A stretch of DNA of 64,000 nt. Source: Haemophilus parainfluenzae. Lineage in GTDB: Bacteria; Pseudomonadota; Gammaproteobacteria; Enterobacterales; Pasteurellaceae. Location of the stretch: assembly GCF_014931395.1 (NCBI RefSeq), contig NZ_CP063120.1, positions 913,501 through 977,500 of the forward strand, in the 5' to 3' direction. Shown here one piece after another: positions 56,962 to 64,000 of this stretch (position 1 is the first letter of the stretch; every line of letters starts with the position of its first letter). The notes below the pieces were generated by a model. It was not told where the DNA came from. It saw nothing but the letters and a program-made list of their open reading frames with translations, and made no database searches. The position numbers and the translations under genes were made by a program.

Positions 56962-58200
56962 ATGAGCACTACAACTAACAAAAAATGGAATAAATTTGAT
57001 ACGGCTTGGGTATTAAATTTATTTGGTACTGCGGTGGGTGCAGGGGTATTATTTTTACCAATCAATGCAGGGATGGGCGGTTTTTGGCCTTTGGTTGTGA
57101 TGGCGATTTTAGTCGGACCGATGACATATTTTGCGCATCGTGGTTTGGCTTATTTCGTGTTGTCTTCTTCTAAACCAGGCAGTGATATTACCGAAGTGGT
57201 AGAAGAACATTTCGGCCCGACCGCTGGGAAATTAATTACCTTATTATATTTCTTTGCGATCTTCCCAATTTTATTGATTTATGGAAACGGGATCACCAAT
57301 ACGGTTGATTCTTTTATCGTCAACCAATTAGGCATGCCTTCACCAAATCGTGTCATTCTTTCTTTTGTATTAATTGCGATATTGATTTCAGTCATGTTGT
57401 TCAGTGAAAAAGTGATGTTGAAAATCACCGAATTACTGGTGTATCCACTGGTGTTAATTCTCTTTGCGTTATCGATTTATCTTATTCCTCAATGGAATGC
57501 TTCAATGCTTTATGAGCTTCCTACTGCTGGTGGCTTCATCACGACATTGTGGTTAACCATCCCAGTCTTGGTTTTCTCTTTTAACCATTCTCCGGCAATT
57601 TCATCTTTCACGCTTTCTCAACAACGTGAATATAAAGATTTTAATACAACGGAATATCACATCGGCCGTACAGAAAAGGGCACTTCAACTGTATTACTGT
57701 TCTTCGTGATGTTCTTTGTATTTAGCTGTGTATTAACCTTAACACCAGCAGAGTTATTAGAAGCAAAAGCACAAAATATTAGTATCTTGTCTTATCTTGC
57801 GAACAAATTTGATAACCCATACATTTCTTATTTCGCACCATTAGTGGCTTTCTTCGCGATTACAAGCTCATTCTTTGGTCATTATTTAGGCGCACGTGAA
57901 GGTTTAGAAGGCTTATATCTCAAAATGAAAGGTGAAAGTGTAAATCGTAAAAAATTAAATTACGGTACTGCAGTGTTCTTCTTATTGACTTTATGGGGTG
58001 TGGCGATCATTAATCCAAGTATTTTAGGTTTGATCGAATCCCTTGGCGGCCCAATCATTGCGATGATCCTTTTCATTATGCCTATGTATGCGATTCGCAA
58101 TGTTCCATCAATGAAACGCTATCAAGGTCGTTTTAGCAATGTATTTGTTACAGTTATGGGATTAATTGCTATCTCCGCGGTCGTATATGGATTATTATAA
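56962..58200 (+). CDS. sdaC: Serine transporter SdaC (HAAAP family)
   Basis: A 412-residue proton-coupled amino acid permease with about 11 helices. [33 protein letters not shown] is the HAAAP-family N-terminus and [12 protein letters not shown] lies in the substrate region. It resembles SdaC/DlsT. The serine deaminase gene follows 35 bp later, which supports serine as substrate. RBS AGAGGGTG precedes the start. Confidence 0.92.
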   Translation: MSTTTNKKWNKFDTAWVLNLFGTAVGAGVLFLPINAGMGGFWPLVVMAILVGPMTYFAHRGLAYFVLSSSKPGSDITEVVEEHFGPTAGKLITLLYFFAIFPILLIYGNGITNTVDSFIVNQLGMPSPNRVILSFVLIAILISVMLFSEKVMLKITELLVYPLVLILFALSIYLIPQWNASMLYELPTAGGFITTLWLTIPVLVFSFNHSPAISSFTLSQQREYKDFNTTEYHIGRTEKGTSTVLLFFVMFFVFSCVLTLTPAELLEAKAQNISILSYLANKFDNPYISYFAPLVAFFAITSSFFGHYLGAREGLEGLYLKMKGESVNRKKLNYGTAVFFLLTLWGVAIINPSILGLIESLGGPIIAMILFIMPMYAIRNVPSMKRYQGRFSNVFVTVMGLIAISAVVYGLL

Positions 58201-58235
58201 GCGGCTTTTTAGTTTAGCTTAGGATTTAAAATAAT

Positions 58236-59606
58236 ATGATTAGTGTATTTGATATGTTTAAAGTGGGGGTTGGGCCATCCAGCTCCCATACTGTTGGCCC
58301 GATGAAAGCAGGCAAGCAGTTTATTGACGATTTAATCGAGCAAGGTAAATTTGATGCTGTTGCAACCTTGCACGTTGATGTGTATGGCTCTCTCTCAATG
58401 ACGGGACATGGTCATAATACAGATATTGCGATCATTATGGGATTAGCTGGTTATCTACCGCATGATGTGGATATTGATTTAATCCCAACCTTTATCGAAC
58501 AGGTTAAACAAACTAAAAAACTGTCGATTGCACAGGGCAAAAAAACGGTTAATTTCGATTGGGATGCCAATATGGTATTCCATAATTCCTTTTTATCATT
58601 GCATGAAAACGGTATGACCATTACTGCATTAGATGCTGATCGTAATGTGCTTTACCGTCAAACCTATTACTCTATTGGTGGTGGCTTTATCGTGGATGAA
58701 GCGCATTTTGGTCAAGAGGAAGAAAATCCGGTGACGGTGCCGTATCCTTATCAACATGCTGAAGATATTTTGAAACATTGTCAGGAGAGTGGCTTAATGC
58801 TCTCAACAGTGATGATGAAAAATGAATTAGCATTGCGTGATAAAAAAGAGGTTGAAGCACATTTACAGAATGTTTGGAAAACCATGAAAGATTGTATTGA
58901 ACATGGTATTAAAACAGAAGGTGTGTTACCAGGGCCATTAAAAGTTGCTCGTCGTGCGCCATCACTTTATCGTCTCTTGGAGGCAAATAGCGGCCGTTTA
59001 GCCCATGACCCAATGTATGTGATCGACTGGGTGAATATGTTTGCCCTTGCAGTAAATGAAGAGAATGCGGCAGGTGGTCGAGTTGTGACTGCACCAACTA
59101 ACGGGGCTTGTGGTATTGTGCCAGCGGTACTTTCTTATTATGAAAAATTTGTTGCACCTTTAACCCCAGAAGTCATTGAACGCTACTTATTGGCTGCCGG
59201 TATGATTGGTTCCCTTTATAAGATGAATGCATCTATTTCGGGAGCTGAGGTTGGTTGCCAGGGTGAAGTGGGCGTGGCATGTTCAATGGCTGCCGCAGGT
59301 TTAACGGAGATCTTAGGCGGTACACCAGTACAAGTGTGTATCGCAGCTGAAATTGCGATGGAACATAATCTGGGCTTAACTTGCGACCCAGTTGGTGGTC
59401 AAGTACAAGTACCTTGTATTGAACGTAACGCAATTGCTTCAGTAAAAGCGATTAACGCTAGCCGTATGGCATTACGCCGAACCACGAATCCTCGCGTAAC
59501 CTTGGATAAAGTGATCGAAACTATGTATGAAACAGGTAAAGACATGAATGCCAAATATCGCGAAACATCGAAAGGTGGCTTAGCGGTGAAAGTAGTGTGT
59601 TCTTAA
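58236..59606 (+). CDS. sdaA: L-serine ammonia-lyase
   Basis: A 456-residue [4Fe-4S] enzyme that deaminates L-serine to pyruvate and ammonia. N-terminal beta domain with [20 protein letters not shown]-terminal alpha domain with the cluster-binding cysteines in [26 protein letters not shown] and [19 protein letters not shown]. It is co-transcribed with sdaC as a serine-to-pyruvate unit. There is no strong RBS directly before the start. Confidence 0.95.
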   Translation: MISVFDMFKVGVGPSSSHTVGPMKAGKQFIDDLIEQGKFDAVATLHVDVYGSLSMTGHGHNTDIAIIMGLAGYLPHDVDIDLIPTFIEQVKQTKKLSIAQGKKTVNFDWDANMVFHNSFLSLHENGMTITALDADRNVLYRQTYYSIGGGFIVDEAHFGQEEENPVTVPYPYQHAEDILKHCQESGLMLSTVMMKNELALRDKKEVEAHLQNVWKTMKDCIEHGIKTEGVLPGPLKVARRAPSLYRLLEANSGRLAHDPMYVIDWVNMFALAVNEENAAGGRVVTAPTNGACGIVPAVLSYYEKFVAPLTPEVIERYLLAAGMIGSLYKMNASISGAEVGCQGEVGVACSMAAAGLTEILGGTPVQVCIAAEIAMEHNLGLTCDPVGGQVQVPCIERNAIASVKAINASRMALRRTTNPRVTLDKVIETMYETGKDMNAKYRETSKGGLAVKVVCS

Positions 59607-59621
59607 GATTTCATTGATAAT

Positions 59622-59653
59622 AAAAGAGCGGTCATTTTTGACCGCTCTTTTTT
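59622..59653. terminator. Terminator between sdaA and the metallophosphoesterase
   Basis: AAAAGAGCGGTCA and TGACCGCTCTTTT form a 13-bp stem made from degenerate uptake cores (AGAGCGGT), with T runs on both strands. Confidence 0.92.
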
Positions 59654-60743
59654 ATTTCCCTTTCACATCAATAATAATTACTTCAGACTGTGAACCTAAG
59701 CGCATTGGGATGCCCCAAAAGCCATAGCCTGAAGTGACAAAAACATGTGGATTGCCAATTTTTTCATGGCCATAATCTAAACGATACATCATTTTCGTGA
59801 TTAAACTCGCCGGGAATACTTGCCCTTTATGTGCATGCCCTGAAACTTGAATATCAAGCGGGAGTGAAGCATGTTTTTCGATATCTGTTGGGCGGTGATC
59901 CAATAGAATAATCGGCAAATCAGTATTCACTTGTTTTAATAACGTCTCGGTACTTGGTCTATCGTGAGCAAGATTGTCATTTCGTCCAATCAGTACCAAT
60001 TCATTATTTAATGTTAATGTTTCATCTCTTAATACCGTAATACCAGCTTTGCGAATTTCCTGATCAATTCGGTCTTGATCTCCAAATAAATCATGATTGC
60101 CTAGTGTGGCATAAACGCCCATTGGGGCCTTGAGTTTCGCTAAATGGGGTTGCATTTTTTCGGCTAAATAAGCATTGACGTTATCATCCATAATATCGCC
60201 AGGCAATAAAATGATATCCACCTTTTCTTGCTGCATAATATCAGCCAGTTTATCCAATTCTTTCCCGCCAAATAATTTGCCTAAATGGAGATCGCTTGCC
60301 ATGCCAATTCGCAATGGTTTAATCGGTTTATCTAGCGTGATTTCATAATGAATAACACGTGTGACATAGGCGTTATACACACTTAAGGCAGTGATACCAA
60401 TAAATAAAACAGGATAAGCAATACGCAAAGTGCGGTCGATTTTTGTGATGGATTTAGATTTTCGGAAAAGGAAGTGAATACCTCCCACAGCAATGCTCGC
60501 AAAGGCTGAAAAAAGAAGCAGCGCGAGCACTAAAGCAATAAGTCGAAATGCCGTAAAAAGCTTTAAAAAATGACAAATAACTAAGACATTAGGAAGCAAA
60601 AAACTGGTAAAAGTGATCGATCGTCTAGCCTTTTTTGATAACGGTTTGTTAAGCCACCAAATCAGCGTTTTATTAAAAATATAAATCAGCAGTTGTAACA
60701 AAATAATAGCTGCCGTAAATATGAAGTAATAACGGGTTTCCAT
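59652..60743 (-). CDS. Membrane-anchored metallophosphoesterase
   Basis: A 363-residue protein with four or so N-terminal membrane helices (to about residue 125) and a C-terminal calcineurin-like phosphoesterase domain (YaeI-like). Metal motifs: MASDLHLGKLFG, LPGDIMDDN, GNHDLFG, ILLDHRP and SGHAHKGQ, all complete. YaeI has phosphodiesterase activity, but the physiological substrate is not known. ATG 60743 is preceded by AGGA on its strand. Confidence 0.88.
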   Translation of the reverse strand: METRYYFIFTAAIILLQLLIYIFNKTLIWWLNKPLSKKARRSITFTSFLLPNVLVICHFLKLFTAFRLIALVLALLLFSAFASIAVGGIHFLFRKSKSITKIDRTLRIAYPVLFIGITALSVYNAYVTRVIHYEITLDKPIKPLRIGMASDLHLGKLFGGKELDKLADIMQQEKVDIILLPGDIMDDNVNAYLAEKMQPHLAKLKAPMGVYATLGNHDLFGDQDRIDQEIRKAGITVLRDETLTLNNELVLIGRNDNLAHDRPSTETLLKQVNTDLPIILLDHRPTDIEKHASLPLDIQVSGHAHKGQVFPASLITKMMYRLDYGHEKIGNPHVFVTSGYGFWGIPMRLGSQSEVIIIDVKGK

Positions 60744-60878
60744 CAGCAATTCCTAAATAAAAGTGCGGTCGTTTTTGACCTGGTTTTGAAGTGTGGAATA
60801 ATAAATTTCTCTGTTCCCAAAGGCAAATTTTTTCGCTAAAATGCGGCTCGTTTTAGTTAATTTAAGAAGGAAAATCCA

Positions 60879-61208
60879 ATGTTCGGAAAAGGCGGTTTAG
60901 GCGGCTTAATGAAACAAGCCCAACAAATGCAAGAAAAAATGCAAAAAATGCAGGAAGAAATTGCCCAATTAGAAGTAACTGGCGAAAGTGGTGCGGGTTT
61001 AGTAAAAATCACGATTAATGGTGCGCACAACTGCCGTCGTATTGAGATCGATCCTTCTTTAATGGAAGACGATAAAGAAATGTTGGAAGATTTAATCGCT
61101 GCCGCATTCAACGATGCAGTCCGTCGTGCAGAAGAATTGCAAAAAGAAAAAATGGCTTCTGTAACCGCAGGCATGCCATTACCGCCAGGAATGAAACTTC
61201 CATTTTAA
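60879..61208 (+). CDS. ybaB: Nucleoid-associated protein YbaB/EbfC
   Basis: A 109-residue DNA-binding protein of the YbaB/EbfC family, dimeric with a coiled-coil start ([21 protein letters not shown]). It is 61 bp before recR, the conserved ybaB-recR pairing, suggesting a role in repair or chromosome structure. RBS AAGAAGGA precedes the start. Confidence 0.95.
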   Translation: MFGKGGLGGLMKQAQQMQEKMQKMQEEIAQLEVTGESGAGLVKITINGAHNCRRIEIDPSLMEDDKEMLEDLIAAAFNDAVRRAEELQKEKMASVTAGMPLPPGMKLPF

Positions 61209-61269
61209 TTCATCGGGTGTGTGAATCTATCGGTTCACACATCATCCATTTTCTCCCATCATAAATATT

Positions 61270-61872
61270 ATGCAAAGCAGTCCACTTTTAGAACATCTTA
61301 TTGAAAACCTTCGTTGCTTGCCGGGTGTTGGCCCGAAATCAGCACAGCGTATGGCTTATCATCTTTTACAGCGCAATCGTAGCGGTGGGATGAATTTGGC
61401 GCGTGCATTAACGGAAGCGATGTCTAAAATTGGGCATTGTTCTCAGTGTCGTGATTTTACCGAAGAGGAAACGTGTAATATTTGTAACAATCCTCGCCGT
61501 CAAAATTCAGGTTTGCTTTGCGTGGTGGAAATGCCTGCGGATATTCAAGCCATTGAGCAAACCGGCCAATTTTCTGGGCGCTATTTTGTCTTAATGGGGC
61601 ATTTATCGCCTTTAGATGGTATTGGTCCAAAAGAAATTGGTTTAGATTTATTGCAAAAACGTCTGGTAGAAGAATCTTTCCATGAAGTGATTTTAGCGAC
61701 CAATCCAACGGTAGAAGGCGATGCGACAGCCAATTATATTGCGGAAATTTGCCATCAACATAATATTAAAGTAAGCCGTATTGCCCATGGGATCCCTGTT
61801 GGAGGGGAGTTAGAAACCGTGGATGGCACCACCTTAACCCATTCTTTCTTAGGTCGTCGTCAGATCGACTAA
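61270..61872 (+). CDS. recR: Recombination protein RecR
   Basis: A 200-residue protein that with RecF and RecO loads RecA on gapped DNA. N-terminal helix-hairpin-helix ([20 protein letters not shown]), zinc finger [16 protein letters not shown], and C-terminal Toprim ([26 protein letters not shown]). It is followed four bases later by topB. Confidence 0.96.
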   Translation: MQSSPLLEHLIENLRCLPGVGPKSAQRMAYHLLQRNRSGGMNLARALTEAMSKIGHCSQCRDFTEEETCNICNNPRRQNSGLLCVVEMPADIQAIEQTGQFSGRYFVLMGHLSPLDGIGPKEIGLDLLQKRLVEESFHEVILATNPTVEGDATANYIAEICHQHNIKVSRIAHGIPVGGELETVDGTTLTHSFLGRRQID

Positions 61873-61876
61873 TCTT

Positions 61877-63820
61877 ATGCGCCTGTTTATTGCCGAGAAA
61901 CCCAGTCTTGGGCGAGCGATTGCCGATGTATTGCCAAAACCTCATCAACGGGGGGATGGTTTTATTAAATGTGGCAATGATGACGTTGTGACTTGGTGCG
62001 TGGGGCATTTGCTCGAACAAGCTGAGCCCGATGCCTACGATCCTAAATTTAAACAATGGCGTTTAGAACATTTACCCATCATTCCTGAAAAATGGATTCT
62101 GTTACCGCGAAAAGAAGTCAAAAAACAACTTTCCGTGGTGGAAAAACTGATTCATCAAGCCGATGTTTTAGTTAATGCGGGTGACCCAGATAGAGAAGGG
62201 CAGTTGCTAGTGGATGAAGTGTTTAGTTATGCCAATTTATCAGCGGAAAAACGCGATGGCATTTTGCGTTGTTTGATTAGCGATCTTAACCCAAGTGCGG
62301 TCGAAAAAGAGGTACAAAAACTTCAACCGAATCGTCATTTTATTCCATTGGCAACCTCTGCGCTGGCGCGTTCGCGTGCGGACTGGCTGTACGGCATTAA
62401 TATGACTCGCGCTTATACCATTCGTGGTCGCCAAGCCGGTTATGATGGCGTGCTTTCTGTTGGGCGAGTGCAAACGCCCGTATTAGGCTTGATTGTTCGC
62501 CGTGATTTAGAAATTGAAAATTTCCAACCCAAAGATTTCTATGAAGTGTTGGCGTGGGTAAAAGAAGAAAAAACAGCCGAAAATCCGACCGCACTTTTTT
62601 CTGCACTTTGGCAACCAAGTAAAGCTTGCGAAGACTACCAAGATGAAGATGGTCGCGTACTGTCTTTAGGCTTAGCCGAAAATGTGGTGAAGCGCATTAC
62701 CGATCAACCTGCTGAAGTGACCGAATATGTGGACAAGCGCGAGAAAGAAACGGCGCCTTTACCTTATTCGTTGTCAGCATTGCAGATTGATGCGGCAAAA
62801 CGGTTTGGCATGTCAGCGCAAAGTGTGTTGGATACCTGTCAGCGGTTATATGAAACCCATCGTTTGATTACCTATCCACGTTCTGATTGTCGTTATTTGC
62901 CGGAAGAGCATTTTGCTGAACGACATAAAGTGATGAATGCGATTTCACAGCATTGTCAGATTTATCAAACCTTGCCATCGGTGGTGGATAATGAGCAACG
63001 TAATCGTTGTTGGAATGATAAAAAAGTGGAAGCGCACCATGCGATCATTCCGACGGCTAACACACGTTCGATTAATTTAAGTATTGATGAACAACGTATT
63101 TATGAATTGATTGCACGCCAGTATTTATTGCAATTCTGTCCAGATGCGGAATATCGTAAAAGCAAAATTACCTTAAGTATTGCGGGCGGTACTTTTGTGG
63201 CTCAAGCGCGCAACTTGCAAACCGCTGGTTGGAAAGAGTTGCTTGGCAAAGAAGACGAAGATGAAAATCAAGAGCCGCTATTGCCGATCGTGAAGAAAGG
63301 ACAGATCCTTTACTGTGAAAGAGGCGAAGTGGTAAGCAAAAAAACACAACCACCGAAACCGTTTACTGATGCGACATTGCTTTCGGCCATGACGGGTATT
63401 GCGCGCTTTGTGCAAGATAAAGAATTGAAAAAAATTCTGCGTGAAACAGATGGACTTGGCACAGAAGCCACCCGAGCAGGCATTATTGAATTGTTATTTA
63501 AACGCGGTTTTTTGACGAAAAAAGGGCGTAATATTCACAGCACAGAAACGGGTCGGATCCTCATTTCAGCGCTACCGGATATTGCTACACAACCTGATAT
63601 GACGGCACATTGGGAAGCGCAATTAACGGATATCAGTCAAAAACAGGCGAGTTATCAGCAATTTATGTTTACACTCAATCAAATGTTGCCGGATTTAGTA
63701 CGTTTTGTGGATTTCACTGCATTACGTCGTTTAAGTCAGATTTCAAAGGGTTTAAATGCGGCACCTGCAAAACGAAAAAGAGCGGTCAAAAAATCAGAAG
63801 ATTTAAACGTTGAAAATTGA
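61877..63820 (+). CDS. topB: DNA topoisomerase III
   Basis: A 647-residue type IA topoisomerase that decatenates DNA. N-terminal Toprim domain with [19 protein letters not shown] and [15 protein letters not shown]; catalytic tyrosine Tyr333 in [15 protein letters not shown]; conserved [15 protein letters not shown] and [12 protein letters not shown]. The basic C-terminal tail ([14 protein letters not shown]) is a DNA contact region. ybaB-recR-topB-secG is the H. influenzae order. An uptake core lies inside the gene. Confidence 0.95.
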   Translation: MRLFIAEKPSLGRAIADVLPKPHQRGDGFIKCGNDDVVTWCVGHLLEQAEPDAYDPKFKQWRLEHLPIIPEKWILLPRKEVKKQLSVVEKLIHQADVLVNAGDPDREGQLLVDEVFSYANLSAEKRDGILRCLISDLNPSAVEKEVQKLQPNRHFIPLATSALARSRADWLYGINMTRAYTIRGRQAGYDGVLSVGRVQTPVLGLIVRRDLEIENFQPKDFYEVLAWVKEEKTAENPTALFSALWQPSKACEDYQDEDGRVLSLGLAENVVKRITDQPAEVTEYVDKREKETAPLPYSLSALQIDAAKRFGMSAQSVLDTCQRLYETHRLITYPRSDCRYLPEEHFAERHKVMNAISQHCQIYQTLPSVVDNEQRNRCWNDKKVEAHHAIIPTANTRSINLSIDEQRIYELIARQYLLQFCPDAEYRKSKITLSIAGGTFVAQARNLQTAGWKELLGKEDEDENQEPLLPIVKKGQILYCERGEVVSKKTQPPKPFTDATLLSAMTGIARFVQDKELKKILRETDGLGTEATRAGIIELLFKRGFLTKKGRNIHSTETGRILISALPDIATQPDMTAHWEAQLTDISQKQASYQQFMFTLNQMLPDLVRFVDFTALRRLSQISKGLNAAPAKRKRAVKKSEDLNVEN

Positions 63821-63936
63821 TTAAACTTAATACAATTAAGTAAAAAAAATGGGAAAGCGCTTGCGAAAAGCATGAATTTTATATAACATTTGCTCCCAGT
63901 TTTCTTGCGGAATCGCAATTTAGAGAAGAAAGAATA

Positions 63937-64000
63937 ATGTACAATATTTTATTATTTATTTATGTATTAGTTTGTATCGCCTTAATCGGCTTTATCCTTG
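63937..64000 (+). CDS. secG: Preprotein translocase subunit SecG, N-terminal fragment
   Basis: The first 21 codons of a gene cut by the window end (MYNILLFIYVLVCIALIGFIL). Start, length of the first helix and position after topB match SecG, the small SecYEG channel subunit. RBS AGAAGAAAG precedes the start. The rest lies beyond the window. Confidence 0.85.
   Translation, partial: MYNILLFIYVLVCIALIGFIL

Overview
The window looks like a chromosomal segment of a Haemophilus species, most like H. parainfluenzae. The 9-bp Pasteurellaceae DNA-uptake core AAGTGCGGT and its complement recur throughout, often as inverted pairs used as terminators. The DNA is AT-rich. Several gene neighbourhoods match the H. 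influenzae type: ybaB-recR-topB-secG, rsmA-apaH-HI_0552, and lexA next to plsB. Species assignment is an inference from these features; no rRNA is present.

Layout. 1-9.1 kb: end of rph, pyrE, djlA-dusC, a periplasmic alpha-carbonic anhydrase preceded by a 68-bp tandem duplication, dapF, lexA with two SOS boxes, plsB and a YafJ-type amidotransferase. 9.1-17.3 kb: a small lineage protein, arfA with a terminator inside its reading frame, arsC, perM, trmO, menA, rraA, an SLC13 permease, then a leftward unit in which a preQ1-I-like riboswitch precedes the queuosine-precursor transporter yhhQ and an MFS transporter. 17.4-22.2 kb: two TonB-dependent receptors (one FepA-like, one heme-type with a clear Fur box) and rpmE. 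22.4-32.7 kb: mutY-yggX-mltC, tRNA-Phe and tRNA-Asn, gor, ndh, HI_0552-family gene, apaH, rsmA, infA, and rpsF-priB-rpsR-rplI.

32.7-52.0 kb is the accessory core: a complete myo-inositol catabolic island. It holds iolB, iolA, iolG, iolE, iolD, an iolC-aldolase fusion, a second Gfo/Idh/MocA dehydrogenase, an inositol-type ABC importer with two paralogous binding proteins, and an RpiR-type regulator. Inside it is an unusual three-gene unit: inositol monophosphatase, MFS transporter, and a PI-PLC X-domain protein without a signal peptide. I propose it imports a soluble phosphoinositol compound (for example glycerophosphoinositol) and converts it inside the cell to inositol for the iol pathway. 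A repeated TGAAA-N6-TTTCA-like palindrome beside a CRP-like block lies upstream of most of the transcription units and is the likely IolR/CRP control element.

52.1-64 kb: frdABCD (fumarate reductase) divergent from epmA, sdaC-sdaA for serine uptake and deamination, a membrane metallophosphoesterase, ybaB-recR-topB, and the first codons of secG. I saw no prophage, insertion sequence or CRISPR array. Coding density is high; the only gene-free gap slightly over 300 bases is the regulatory region 48907-49215.
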